A DNA stretch of 64,000 nucleotides, from positions 1,798,001 through 1,862,000 of the forward strand of contig NZ_LT827021.1 in assembly GCF_900169505.1 (NCBI RefSeq). Direction: 5' to 3'. Below are positions 16,508 to 25,498 of the stretch, piece by piece. The translations under genes were made by a program, and so were the position numbers. The notes under the pieces are model-generated. The model made no database searches. It was given only the letters and a program-made list of their open reading frames with translations, and was not told the origin of the DNA. The stretch comes from Arabiibacter massiliensis (lineage in GTDB: Bacteria; Actinomycetota; Coriobacteriia; Coriobacteriales; Eggerthellaceae). Every line of letters begins with the position of its first letter. Within the stretch, counting starts at the first letter, position 1.

Positions 16508-17905
16508 TTACACGTACACGCGCGGCATGCGCAGGCTGAATCCGCAGGCCAACTCGTAGTTGATGGTGCCCAGCGTGTTGGCCATGTCGTCGAGGGTGAT
16601 CACGGAGTCGCCCTCGCGGCCCACGAGCAGCACCTCGTCGCCTATCTGCGGATCGAGGCGGCGGCGCGTGCCGTACACGCGCAGGTCCACCTCGAACATG
16701 CACTGGTCCATGCAGATGTTGCCCACCTGGCGGCAGCGCTGGCCCTTCAAGATGACGTCGGTGCGGCCCGACAGCCCCCGGCGCAGCCCGTCGGCGTACC
16801 CCACGGGGATGGTGCAGATCTTCACACTGCCCGGGCTGCGGTAGTTCATGCCGTAGCTCACGCCCTCGCTCATGGGCACGGTGCGCACGTCGGTGATGCG
16901 CGCGTGCACGCTCATGACGGGGCGCAGGTCGATCATCGGCCGCGTGACGCCGGAGGGGTGCAGGCCGTACATGCCGATGCCGAGGCGCACCATGTCGAAC
17001 TGCACGTCGGGGTAGCGGATGGCCGCAGCCGAGTTGGACGCGTGCACGATGCCCGGGTTCACGCCCGCCGCGCGCAGCGCCGTGATAGCCTCGATGAAGC
17101 GCTTCGCCTGGATCTGGAAGTCGAGCGTCTCGGCCGAGTCGGCCGTGGCGAAGTGCGTGAACACGCCCACGAGGTCGAGCGCCCGATGGAAGCTCACCTG
17201 CCCCATGAACTCCACCACCTCGTCGTGGCGCACGCCGATGCGGTTCATGCCGGTGTTCACGGCCAGGTGGTACGGCGCGCGCACGCCGAACGCGTCGGCG
17301 GCCTCGGCGTACTGGATGGCGAACTCGGCCGTGTACACGCTCGGCATCACCTTGTAGGCCAGAAGCAGCGGGATGGCCGTCTCCGGCGGCTGCGACAGGA
17401 TGAGGATGGGGGCGTTCACCAGCGCTTCGCGCAGCTCGATGGCCTCGTCCACCGTGGCCACGCCCAGGTAGTCGGCGCCGGAGTTCAGCGCGGTCTTGGC
17501 GCAGCGCGCGGCACCGTGGCCGTAGCCGTCGGCCTTTACCACGGCCATGAGGCGCACGCCGTTGTCGATGCGCTGCTTGACGGCGCTCACGTTGTGGCGG
17601 ATGGCGTTGAGGTCGATCTCCGTCCACGCCCAGCGGCGGTCGGTTGCGGGGATGAGCCGCAGCTTGTCGGGGTCGAACTGGGCCGGCTCTCCGTCGGGTC
17701 GCGCGTGGTCGCGCGCGTACTGGAACGCGCCCTCCGCGCCGTTGCCGAACGCGGCTGAAGCCGCTTCGTACGCGCTCCTGCCGGCCGCGGGCGGCTGCGC
17801 GCCCACGTAGCGCGGCATGCCGATGGCCGAGCTCGCGGGCACGAAGCCGTTGGGCTTGCGCTGCGAGAAGCCGGTGAATCCGTTGGGAAGCTCTTGTGCC
17901 GTCAT
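16508..17905 (-). CDS. alr: Alanine racemase with a 90-residue N-terminal extension
   Basis: Interconverts L- and D-alanine for peptidoglycan; PLP-dependent. The catalytic domain starts at about residue 92 ([17 protein letters not shown]). [11 protein letters not shown] has the PLP lysine at Lys124, and [13 protein letters not shown] carries the catalytic Tyr region. The end [19 protein letters not shown] is typical. Family members start near the equivalent of residue 90, so residues 1-90 are additional, low-complexity and Gly/Ala/Pro-rich ([20 protein letters not shown]). The start at 17905 was chosen because it has the plausible leader; a later start is possible but no equally good site was found. 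Confidence 0.93.
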   Translation of the reverse strand: MTAQELPNGFTGFSQRKPNGFVPASSAIGMPRYVGAQPPAAGRSAYEAASAAFGNGAEGAFQYARDHARPDGEPAQFDPDKLRLIPATDRRWAWTEIDLNAIRHNVSAVKQRIDNGVRLMAVVKADGYGHGAARCAKTALNSGADYLGVATVDEAIELREALVNAPILILSQPPETAIPLLLAYKVMPSVYTAEFAIQYAEAADAFGVRAPYHLAVNTGMNRIGVRHDEVVEFMGQVSFHRALDLVGVFTHFATADSAETLDFQIQAKRFIEAITALRAAGVNPGIVHASNSAAAIRYPDVQFDMVRLGIGMYGLHPSGVTRPMIDLRPVMSVHARITDVRTVPMSEGVSYGMNYRSPGSVKICTIPVGYADGLRRGLSGRTDVILKGQRCRQVGNICMDQCMFEVDLRVYGTRRRLDPQIGDEVLLVGREGDSVITLDDMANTLGTINYELACGFSLRMPRVYV

Positions 17906-17991
17906 GCTGTACGCCTTTCGTGTCCGAACGCGCACCAGTATAGCACTCGGCGCAAGCGCGTCGGGCGTGCCGTGCTCGGACGGGACGCGCT

Positions 17992-18150
17992 GCACGTTTT
18001 TTGCGCCTGTGCGAGCTGTTCGACGCGGCTAACTCGCGGAAGGGCACCTCCGGCGATGCACGACCAGGCATTATGCTTGCGACGCATGTGAAAACCCGAG
18101 TTAGCATCGTGAAACAGCTCGCACAGACGACGATTTTGGGCATTGTCCCA
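17992..18150. repeat. TIR element copy A (dispersed 150-bp structured repeat)
   Basis: Starts GCACGTTTTTTGCGC and carries 14-bp terminal inverted repeats CTGTGCGAGCTGTT (18007-18020) and AACAGCTCGCACAG (18113-18126). The pairing continues inward through CGGCTAACTCG with a few mismatches, so about 31 bp form a long hairpin around a 55-base core. Copy B (24703-24858) has the same sequence in the same orientation. Followed by GACGATTTTGGGCATTGTC and a degraded REP piece. No gene is carried. Confidence 0.85.
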
Positions 18151-18202
18151 TAGGATGGCAACAGGGGACGCTTCGCGCCTCCGCTCAGGATGGCATCCCC
18201 CC

Positions 18203-19738
18203 TCACCCCTCCAGCTCGCGCAGCATGTCCAAAAGCTCCTGGCGTTTGTGGATGTCGAGCTTGGTGTAGATGTGCTTGGCGTGGGTGCGCACGGTGTTCT
18301 CGCTGATGACCAGGCGCTCGGCGATGCTCGCCATGCTGTTGCCGCGGGCGATGAGCTCCATCACCTCCCTCTCGCGCGTGGACAGGCCGTGCGACTCCTG
18401 CAGCAGGCGGCACTGCTTGGACGTGCGGTCGCGGATGGCCCCGGCGTCCTCGGAGGCGCTCGGCCGGTTGCGCCGGCGCTTGGGCGCGGGCTTCGTCTCG
18501 GCGGTCGGCTTCGCCCCCACCTCGGCAGGCAGGAACTCGATGGGGTCGGCCGTCACGGTGCCCTTCGACGCCAGGGGCTTGAACAGGGTGCCCGTGGCCG
18601 CCAGCAGCGTAAGGCCGAGCACCCAGCTCGACGCCATCGCCACGAAGAACAGCCACGCGCGCCCGTCCACCGACACGAAGTCGCTCACCCACCCCATCAG
18701 GAACCCCGTGCTCTGCATGAGGTAGGCCACGCCGCCGAAGAACCCGTAGATGAACACGGGGTTGATGCCGCGGTCGCGCGACACCTGGGCGCACTGCATC
18801 ATCATGAGCATCTGCACGAGCGAGAACACGAGGTACGTGAGCGCCGCGAACAGGTTGAGGTAGACGGAGCCCAGGTAGGGCAGCAGCAGGAACCCCGTGA
18901 TGATGAGGGGGTACACCACGCGGAACACCGAGGTCAGCCCGAACCGGAAGCTCATGCGGTACCACAGCACCAGAAGCACCGCCGCCGACACGAGCGAGCC
19001 CACCATGGACGCGCTGTTCACCACCGCGGCTATCTCGTCGTGCAATAGCGCGATGCCGCGGATGACGCCGCTGGCGAACGCGAGCGAACCCACGCACAGA
19101 GCGCTGCGCCAGTAATCGGCCAGCACCCGGCGGTACACGCGCGGATGCTGGCGCGGCACGTCCTCGAACATGGGCTGGTCGACCCGCATCTCGCGCACCG
19201 AAAGCGCGATGCACAGGCCGCACAGCGGCACGAACACGAGCGGCACGAGGAAGGCCGTGAGCGCGATGGGCACCAGGTACAGCCCGAAGTAGATGAACGG
19301 CGCGATGGCCGTGCCCACGATGAGCCGCAGGTTGCCCTCGGCCGGCGGCAGCGAGGCGAAGTAGCGCTGCCACAGCATGAACATGCCCGCGCACCCGATG
19401 CCGAGGAGCACGCCGCCGCCCGCGACCAGCGCGAGGGTGACCGCCGTCAGGTACATGGCCGCGATGAGGCACGCCGAGCCCGAGAACACGAGCAGCGCGC
19501 TCAGGGCCACGAGCATGCGCCGCGCCCCGCGCGGGAAGTAGTACGACCCGAGCGTGCTTGCCACGAACGCCCCGCCGAACGCGAGCGCCTGCGTCAGGAA
19601 GAACGTGAGCGTGACCTCCGCCGTCTGGAACTCGAGGGGCAGAAACGGGAAGATGCCGCCCCACGTGGAGGTTGCGTTCACCGTGAGGAAGCAGGCGTAG
19701 CCCCAACTGGACACGTGCGTGCGCGCCGTCTGCGCCAT
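18203..19738 (-). CDS. Membrane-embedded LuxR-type transcriptional regulator (no. 2)
   Basis: 511 residues. Roughly 12 hydrophobic segments in about 10-400 are followed by a basic linker (KPAPKRRRNRPSASED) and a LuxR helix-turn-helix at about 450-505 (LSTREREVMELIARGNSMASI, then ISENTVRTHAKHIYTKLD). It is divergent from the dmsA-type gene 208 bases away. Its relation to the other three paralogues here is by architecture; the membrane parts are much less alike than the HTH parts. Likely target is the adjacent dms module. Confidence 0.88.
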   Translation of the reverse strand: MAQTARTHVSSWGYACFLTVNATSTWGGIFPFLPLEFQTAEVTLTFFLTQALAFGGAFVASTLGSYYFPRGARRMLVALSALLVFSGSACLIAAMYLTAVTLALVAGGGVLLGIGCAGMFMLWQRYFASLPPAEGNLRLIVGTAIAPFIYFGLYLVPIALTAFLVPLVFVPLCGLCIALSVREMRVDQPMFEDVPRQHPRVYRRVLADYWRSALCVGSLAFASGVIRGIALLHDEIAAVVNSASMVGSLVSAAVLLVLWYRMSFRFGLTSVFRVVYPLIITGFLLLPYLGSVYLNLFAALTYLVFSLVQMLMMMQCAQVSRDRGINPVFIYGFFGGVAYLMQSTGFLMGWVSDFVSVDGRAWLFFVAMASSWVLGLTLLAATGTLFKPLASKGTVTADPIEFLPAEVGAKPTAETKPAPKRRRNRPSASEDAGAIRDRTSKQCRLLQESHGLSTREREVMELIARGNSMASIAERLVISENTVRTHAKHIYTKLDIHKRQELLDMLRELEG

Positions 19739-19863
19739 GGGCTCCCCCTCCCTTCCCTGCCGAATTCCGCTGCGAGCATGGTAGCATAGTCGTCGCGCGC
19801 TCCTCGGCCTCTCGCGGCTGCGAATCGCTATGCGGTATTCGCCGACCTGGGGTTTCGCCCTTA

Positions 19864-19884
19864 AATCACATGCCGGGTGTGATT
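19864..19884. promoter_or_regulatory. AATCACA-N7-TGTGATT dyad, candidate operator for LuxR regulator no. 2
   Basis: Perfect 7-bp arms (19864-19870, 19878-19884) in the divergent promoter region. TATGTT at 19905-19910 could be the dmsA -10; the dyad centre would then lie near -43. No good -35 exists, which is consistent with an activator-dependent promoter. Confidence 0.6.
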
Positions 19885-19946
19885 CCCTAGCACAGCGCTT
19901 CCGGTATGTTGGATGGCGTGGAGCAACCGAAACGAAGGAGGGAACC

Positions 19947-22415
19947 ATGGCTTTGAACGAATCCGCGCTCTCGCGCCGCACGTTCGTCAAGGGCTCGCTC
20001 GCGGGCCTCGCGCTGGCCGGAGCCGCCGGCTCGACCGCGCTGTACGGCTGCGCGCCCAAGGGCGAAGAGGGCTCCGGCGCTGCGGGAGGCGCCGCCGAGG
20101 GCACGCCCGCCCCGGCCGACCAGATCGCCTGGAGCCAGTGCAACGTCAACTGCGGCGGCAACTGCATCTTCCAGTGGCATTCCCGCGACGGCAAGATCGC
20201 CTACATGGAGTCCGACAACACGGGCGACGACGACCTGCAGGCCCGCGCCTGCCTGCGCGGCCGCTCGATGCGCCGCTGGATCAACCACCCCGACCGCCTC
20301 ATGCACCCCATGAAGCGCGTCGGCAAGCGCGGCGAGGGCAAGTTCGAGCAGATCAGCTGGGACGAGGCCATCGACACCATCGCCAGCGAGCTCAAACGCG
20401 TCATCGACACCTACGGCAACGAGGCCGTCTACGTGAACTACGCCACCGGCATGTACTCGTGCACCGGCAAGCAGCCCGGCCTGCGCCTCCTCGGCCTGCT
20501 CGGCGGCTACGTGAACCAGGCGTACGACTACTCAACGCACATGCTGCAGGCCATCATGCCGTTCATGTACGGCAGCGACAAAGAGAAGGGCAGCGTCTTC
20601 AGCCCCTACGACGCCGTGAACGCCTCGTCGTTCTCCGAGGCCGAGCGCGCCTCCGACCTCGTGGTCATGTTCGGCAACTCCCCCGCGGAAACCCGCATGG
20701 GCGGTGCGAACGCCGTGTGGGACTTCGCGAAGGTGCGCGAGGCCGTGGAGGGGCGCGGCGGCAAGATCGTCAACATCGACTACCGCCTGAACGAGTCAGC
20801 CTCGGGCCATCCGGACGAGTGGCTGCCCATCCGCACGGGCACCGACGCAGCCCTATGCTCGGCTATCGCGCATGAATGGATAACGAACGGCCAGGTGGAC
20901 AAGGAGTTCCTGGACACGTACTGCGTGGGCTACGACGACGACACCATGCCCGAGTCCGCCAAGGGACAGAACAAGTCCTACAAGGACTACATCATGGGCA
21001 CCGGCTACGACATGGTGGAGAAGACCCCCGAGTGGGCCGCCCCCATCACGCAGATCCCAGCCGAGAAGATCCGCCAGCTAGCCGCCGACATCGCGGCCGC
21101 CGAGGCGCCCTTCGTCGTGCAGGGCTGGGGCCCGCAGCGCCACACCAACGGCGAGGACGCCACGCGCGCCATCTGCATGCTGCCCATCCTCATCGGCAAG
21201 ATCGGCCTGCCCGGCACCAACACCGGACAGCGCGAGGCTGAGCCGCCCACCTACCTGGTCGGCAGCCTGCCGTTCCAGAACCCGGTGAAGACGGCCATCC
21301 CCGTGTACCAGTGGGCGAACGCCGTCGATCACGGCAAGGACATGACCGCCACTAACGCCGGCGTCATCGGCACGGACAAGCTGAAGAGCGACATCAAGTT
21401 CATCTGGAACTACGCGGGCAACTGCCTGACCAACCAGCACGGAGACATCAACCGCACGCACGAGATCCTGGCGGACGAGTCCAAGTGCGAGTTCATCCTG
21501 GTGTGGGACACCGTGATGACCGACTCTGCCAAGTACGCCGACATCCTGCTGCCCGACGCCATGCGCTCCGAGCAGCTGAACATGCAGACGCAGGGCTACT
21601 CCGAGTTCTACACGGCCGTCGTGGTGGGCGGCCCGGCCCAGGAGCCGCCGGGCGAGTGCCGCACCAGCTACGACGTGTGCGCCGACATCGCCGACAAGTT
21701 CGGCATGAAGGACGCCTTCACCGAGGGCAAGACGCAGGAGGACTGGATCAAGGAGCTCTACGAGGCGGGCGCGGCAGCCGACGGCGACATGCCCAGCTGG
21801 GACGAGATCAGGGAGCAGGGCGTGTACAAGCGCGCGCTCGAGCCGTGCATCGGCCTGGAGGCCTTCCGCGCCGACCCTGCGAAGAACCCGCTCGGCACCC
21901 CGTCGGGCAAGATCGAGATCTACTCCGAGCAGCTGGCCGAGATCGCGGCCACGTGGGAGCTCGACGAGGGCGACGTCATCAACCCCATCCCCGTATTCAC
22001 GCCCGGCTTCCAGGGCTACGGCGCCGTGACCGAGGAGTTCCCGCTGTACTGCGCCGGCTTCCACCACAAGAGCCGCACCCACTCGTCGTTCGGCTTCATC
22101 GAGGAGCTCGAGCAGGTGGCGCGCCAGCAGCTGTGGATCAACCCGATGGACGCCGAGCCGCGCAGCATCAAGGACGGCGACACGGTATCGGTGAAGAGCC
22201 CCGCGGGCGAGGTGCGCATCGAGGCTAAGGTCACGCCGCGCATCATCCCCGGCACCGTCGGAATCCCGCAGGGCGCGTGGCACAAGGCCGACATGGCCGG
22301 CGACCGCGTGGACGAGGGCGCGTGCGTCAACACGCTCACCACCTACAAGCCCTCGCCCTACGCGAAGGGCAACGGCAACGCGCATTCCATCATCGTTCAA
22401 GTGGCCAAGGCGTAA
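19947..22415 (+). CDS. DMSO-reductase-type molybdopterin oxidoreductase, catalytic subunit (DmsA-like)
   Basis: 822 residues, exported by Tat: SRRTFVKGS at 9-17 and a lipobox-like LYGC at 32-35. The N-terminal cluster motif is Cys65, Cys69, Cys73 with Cys102 (CNVNCGGNC and ACLRGRS). QAYDYSTHML (191-200) offers Ser196 as the molybdenum ligand, which is the DMSO reductase type. Conserved bis-MGD segments are seen, for example FGNSPAETRMGG and WNYAGNCLTNQHGD. GFHHKSRTHSSFG and GDTVSVKSPAGEVR belong to the C-terminal cofactor domain. Substrate could be an S- or N-oxide or another organic acceptor. The order A-B-B-C downstream makes a complete membrane reductase. Confidence 0.9.
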   Translation: MALNESALSRRTFVKGSLAGLALAGAAGSTALYGCAPKGEEGSGAAGGAAEGTPAPADQIAWSQCNVNCGGNCIFQWHSRDGKIAYMESDNTGDDDLQARACLRGRSMRRWINHPDRLMHPMKRVGKRGEGKFEQISWDEAIDTIASELKRVIDTYGNEAVYVNYATGMYSCTGKQPGLRLLGLLGGYVNQAYDYSTHMLQAIMPFMYGSDKEKGSVFSPYDAVNASSFSEAERASDLVVMFGNSPAETRMGGANAVWDFAKVREAVEGRGGKIVNIDYRLNESASGHPDEWLPIRTGTDAALCSAIAHEWITNGQVDKEFLDTYCVGYDDDTMPESAKGQNKSYKDYIMGTGYDMVEKTPEWAAPITQIPAEKIRQLAADIAAAEAPFVVQGWGPQRHTNGEDATRAICMLPILIGKIGLPGTNTGQREAEPPTYLVGSLPFQNPVKTAIPVYQWANAVDHGKDMTATNAGVIGTDKLKSDIKFIWNYAGNCLTNQHGDINRTHEILADESKCEFILVWDTVMTDSAKYADILLPDAMRSEQLNMQTQGYSEFYTAVVVGGPAQEPPGECRTSYDVCADIADKFGMKDAFTEGKTQEDWIKELYEAGAAADGDMPSWDEIREQGVYKRALEPCIGLEAFRADPAKNPLGTPSGKIEIYSEQLAEIAATWELDEGDVINPIPVFTPGFQGYGAVTEEFPLYCAGFHHKSRTHSSFGFIEELEQVARQQLWINPMDAEPRSIKDGDTVSVKSPAGEVRIEAKVTPRIIPGTVGIPQGAWHKADMAGDRVDEGACVNTLTTYKPSPYAKGNGNAHSIIVQVAKA

Positions 22416-22430
22416 GGGAGGGAGGACGAC

Positions 22431-23072
22431 ATGACCCAGTACGGATTCTACTTCGATAGCACCCGCTGCACGGGCTGCCGCACCTGCGAGATGGCGTGCA
22501 AGGACTACAAGGACCTGCCGCAGACCATGGCCTTCCGCCGCGTGTACGACTACGAGGGCGGCGGCTGGACGGATGCCGGCGAGGGCGCCTACACCTCCGA
22601 CGCGTTCGCCTACCATGTGTCGCTGGGGTGCCAGCACTGCGCGATGCCGGCATGCATGGCCAAGTGCCCCTCGGGTGCCATCGTGAAGGACACCGAGACG
22701 GGCCTGGTGGCCATCGACGAGGAGAAGTGCACAGGTGCCGGCATGTGCGTCGCCACCTGCCCCTACAACGTGCCCGTCCTCGACACGGAGGCGAAGAAGG
22801 GCCTGAAATGCGACGGGTGCGCCGAGCGCGTGGCCGAGGGGCTCAACCCCGTCTGCGTGGAGGCGTGCCCCCTGCGCGCGCTCGAGTTCGGCGACATCGA
22901 GGAGCTGCGCGCCAAGCACGCGGGCACCGTGGCCGGCATCGCGCCGATGCCCTCGCCCGACGAGACGACGCCGTCCATCGCCATCCTGCCGTGCCCGGCG
23001 GCGAAGGAGCCCGGCGACACGACCGGGGCCATCGCCAACGAGAAAGAGGTGACGGACGTTCCCGCCGCCTAG
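22431..23072 (+). CDS. DmsB-like 4Fe-4S electron-transfer subunit, one cluster motif altered
   Basis: 213 residues. Cluster motifs are CTGCRTCEMAC, CQHCAMPACMAKC, CTGAGMCVATC and CDGCAERV...CVEAC. The third lacks its second Cys: the codon GCC gives Ala (CTGAGMC instead of CxxCxxC). In NarH-type proteins the same position is a Trp, and such a site holds a [3Fe-4S] cluster; a C-to-S change here in E. coli DmsB has the same effect. So a [3Fe-4S] cluster is likely in this subunit. It passes electrons between the anchor and the catalytic subunit. It lies 15 bases after dmsA. Confidence 0.88.
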   Translation: MTQYGFYFDSTRCTGCRTCEMACKDYKDLPQTMAFRRVYDYEGGGWTDAGEGAYTSDAFAYHVSLGCQHCAMPACMAKCPSGAIVKDTETGLVAIDEEKCTGAGMCVATCPYNVPVLDTEAKKGLKCDGCAERVAEGLNPVCVEACPLRALEFGDIEELRAKHAGTVAGIAPMPSPDETTPSIAILPCPAAKEPGDTTGAIANEKEVTDVPAA

Positions 23073-23108
23073 GCGAACGACCGCACGGACCCTCCCCTTC
23101 GGCGCTCA

Positions 23109-23148
23109 GGCCGCCGCGCTCAGGCGCGGCGGCCGCGCCGTGTATAAT
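23109..23148 (+). promoter_or_regulatory. GC hairpin followed by an internal promoter
   Basis: GGCCGCCGCG (23109-23118) pairs with CGCGGCGGCC (23125-23134). Immediately after it is TATAAT (23143-23148), 57 bases before the next gene. This suggests that the first two genes end here and that the second B-subunit and the anchor have their own promoter. Confidence 0.5.
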
Positions 23149-23204
23149 GGCCTCCCACCAACCGAGCGCGGGACGCGGGGCCCGCGACGAAAGCGACGAT
23201 CAGC

Positions 23205-23828
23205 ATGCCACGGGGTTTCTTCTTCGACAACACGCGTTGCACCGGGTGCCGCACCTGCGCCATGGCCTGCAAGGATTACCACGACCACGGCACCGACATC
23301 TCGTTTCGCATGGTCATCGACTACGAGGGCGGCGGCTGGACGCGCACCTCGGAGGGCTCGCTTGCGCAGGACGCGTACGCGTACCACGTCTCGCTCGCCT
23401 GCAACCACTGCAACAACCCCGTGTGCACGCAGGTGTGCCCCACCGGCGCCATGCACAAGGACGAGCTGGGGCTCGTGTGGCCCGACGCGCGCAAGTGCAT
23501 CGGCTGCGGCTACTGCACGATGGCCTGCCCCTACCACGCGCCGCACATCGACGCGCACCTCAAGCGCTCGAGCAAGTGCGACGGCTGCCGCGAGCGCGTG
23601 GCGCAAGACGAGCGGCCCGTGTGCGTGGAGGCGTGCCCGCTGCGCGCGCTCGACTTCGGCCTGGCGTCCGAGCTGCAGGAGCGGCATCCGCACGCGGTGC
23701 GCTCCGTGATGCCGCTGCCCGACGAGGACGCGACGAACCCGAATCTGTACATCCTGCCCTCCCCTGCGGCCCTGCGCGCGGCGGACGGCGGCGGGCACAT
23801 CGTCAACCGCAAGGAGATGGGCTTATGA
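23205..23828 (+). CDS. DmsB-like 4Fe-4S electron-transfer subunit with complete cluster motifs
   Basis: 207 residues with all four motifs intact: CTGCRTCAMAC, CNHCNNPVCTQVC, CIGCGYCTMAC, and CDGCRERV...CVEAC. The sequence is close to the first B-subunit through YEGGGWTRTSEGSL and CVEACPLRALDFG, so the two are paralogues. It partners the anchor gene, whose ATG overlaps its stop (ATGA). Two different B-subunits for one A and one C is unusual; they may serve different conditions or different catalytic subunits. Confidence 0.9.
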   Translation: MPRGFFFDNTRCTGCRTCAMACKDYHDHGTDISFRMVIDYEGGGWTRTSEGSLAQDAYAYHVSLACNHCNNPVCTQVCPTGAMHKDELGLVWPDARKCIGCGYCTMACPYHAPHIDAHLKRSSKCDGCRERVAQDERPVCVEACPLRALDFGLASELQERHPHAVRSVMPLPDEDATNPNLYILPSPAALRAADGGGHIVNRKEMGL

Positions 23829-24679
23829 CCAGCGGATTCGATGCGCTCTCGCTTGCGGTGTTCACCTCGCTTGCGCCCGGCGGCGTGGTGGCGTTCATCG
23901 CCCTCGCCCTCGCGCGGATCGGCGCGCGCAACCCCGAGGCGGCCGTGCGGCTCGACCGCATGATCGCGCTGCCGTTCGCCGTGGTGCTGACGGGCTTCAT
24001 CGCCTCGGCCACCCACCTCGGCACGCCGGCGAACGCACTGCACGTGTTCTCGGGCATCGGCCGCTCGCCGCTTTCCAACGAGGTGCTGGCGGCCGTGGCG
24101 TTCCTGTTCCTGGCGGGGTCGTACTGGATGGCGGCGTTCAAGGAGCGCTTCCCGGACGCCGTGGCCAAGCCGTGGCTTGTGCTGGCGTGCGCGGCGGGCG
24201 TGGCGCTGGTGGCGTGCACGTCGGTGGCGTACACGGTGAGCACGGTTCCCACCTGGGATTCTCCGTACACGCCGGCAGATCTCGTGCTGTCGGCGGCGCT
24301 GACGGGACCCGTGCTGGCCCTGCTGTTCCTGGAGCTGGCCCATGCGCGGCTCCGGCCCCTCGAGGGGACGCTGCTCGCGCTTGCGGCCGCCTCGCTCGCC
24401 GCCGGAACCGTCGTGCTCGGGATGCACGAGGCCAGCCTCGGAGGAATCGCGAACAACGAGTTCTCCGCGAGCTCGCTCGTCCCGGACTACGGCGCGGTCG
24501 TGGCGCTGCATCTCGCGCTGGGCGCGGCCGGCATTGCCGCGGCGGCCTGGTCGCTGCGGCGCGGGCAGGCGGAGCGGCTCACCCTCATTCTGCGCGTGGC
24601 CGCCTGCGTCCTCGTCCTGGCCGCCGTGTTCGCCACCCGCATCGAGTTCTACCACCTGCACATGACCGTGGGGTTTTAA
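23825..24679 (+). CDS. DmsC-type membrane anchor subunit
   Basis: 284 residues with eight or so membrane segments, of the DmsC family. It would take electrons from menaquinol and give them to a B-subunit. SATHLGTPANALHVFSGIGRSPLSNEVL (about 60-87) is the DmsC signature segment near the quinol site. The end FATRIEFYHLHMTVGF is also typical. It overlaps the preceding gene by 4 bases. It is followed by the copy B element and the convergent mog gene. Confidence 0.88.
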   Translation: MTSGFDALSLAVFTSLAPGGVVAFIALALARIGARNPEAAVRLDRMIALPFAVVLTGFIASATHLGTPANALHVFSGIGRSPLSNEVLAAVAFLFLAGSYWMAAFKERFPDAVAKPWLVLACAAGVALVACTSVAYTVSTVPTWDSPYTPADLVLSAALTGPVLALLFLELAHARLRPLEGTLLALAAASLAAGTVVLGMHEASLGGIANNEFSASSLVPDYGAVVALHLALGAAGIAAAAWSLRRGQAERLTLILRVAACVLVLAAVFATRIEFYHLHMTVGF

Positions 24680-24702
24680 GAGAAGACGGCACGCGAAACG
24701 AC

Positions 24703-24858
24703 CCGTGCCGCACGTTTTTTGCCCCCTGTGCGAGCTGTTCGATGCGGCTAACTCGCGGAAGGACACCTCCGGCGATGCGCGACCAGGCATTATGCGCGCG
24801 CCGCACGCCGAATTGCAAGTTACCCTCGGGAAACAGCTCGCACAGGCGACGATTTTGT
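24703..24858. repeat. TIR element copy B (dispersed 150-bp structured repeat)
   Basis: Carries the same 14-bp terminal inverted repeats and the same core (CGGCTAACTCGCGGAAGG, CACCTCCGGCGATGC, CGACCAGGCATTATG) as copy A at 17992-18150, in the same orientation. It is followed directly by GACGATTTTGTGCATT and a REP-like unit. Copies A and B thus flank the 18203-24679 redox module as direct repeats. Confidence 0.85.
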
Positions 24859-24863
24859 GCATT

Positions 24864-24985
24864 GTCATCCTGAGCGGAGCGAACGAAGTGAGCGAAGCCG
24901 AAGGATCCCGTGCGGCGTTAGCTGGAAGCGTCACGGCTGTCGCCGCAGGGGGTCCTTCGACTCGCTTCGCTCGCTCAGGATGACA
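24864..24985. repeat. REP-like dispersed repeat, inverted pair
   Basis: GTCATCCTGAGCGGAGCGAA starts the left unit. The reverse-complement unit ends in CTCAGGATGACA at 24985. It belongs to the same family as 11057-11210. Confidence 0.85.
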
Positions 24986-25018
24986 GCGGGGGGCGCTTCG
25001 TTCGCTCAGACAACCTGC

Positions 25019-25498
25019 TCAGTGGCCGCCGCCGGCCATCATCTTGGCGGCGTGCGGGATCACGCCGACGACGCCGTCCCAGTTCTCGCGGGCGGCCTTT
25101 TCGCTGCCGGGCAGGTTGATGACCAGGTGGCGCCCTCGCTGCATGCACACCGCGCGCGAGAGCATGGCGTAGGGCGTGATGGCCAGCGAGTGCGCACGCA
25201 TGGCCTCGGCGATGCCCGGCACGTTGCGCTGGCACGCGTCCATCGTGGCCTCGGGCGTCACGTCGCGCAGCGACAGTCCGCTTCCGCCGCAGGTGAGCAC
25301 CACGTCCACATCCATCTCGTCGCAGGCGCGCACGATGGCCGACGCGATGAACGGCCGCTCGTCGGGCACCACGACGTGGCTTTTGCACTCCCAGCCGTTC
25401 TCGGCGATGAGCGCCTCAAGCGCCGCGCCCGCCGTGTCCTCCTTCATCCCGCGCGTGTCGGAGCACGTGATGATGGCGAAGGTGATCTTCTGGTCCAT
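25019..25498 (-). CDS. mog: MogA/MoaB-family molybdenum cofactor protein
   Basis: 159 residues. Adenylylates molybdopterin before molybdenum insertion. FAIITCSDTRGMKEDTAG (7-24) and LTCGGSGLSLRDVTPEAT (about 68-85) are family motifs; the GGSG loop and the Asp in RDVTPEA are part of the active site. LPGSEKAARENW near the end is also conserved. It starts at the last base of the moeA stop (overlap), so the two are coupled. Function fits the several molybdoenzymes in the window. Confidence 0.9.
   Translation of the reverse strand: MDQKITFAIITCSDTRGMKEDTAGAALEALIAENGWECKSHVVVPDERPFIASAIVRACDEMDVDVVLTCGGSGLSLRDVTPEATMDACQRNVPGIAEAMRAHSLAITPYAMLSRAVCMQRGRHLVINLPGSEKAARENWDGVVGVIPHAAKMMAGGGH

Noticed and set aside
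15825-19787. A 1320-codon open frame on the minus strand
   Set aside because: It covers alr, the glycosylase and LuxR no. 2 in another frame, and the product has no recognisable domains.
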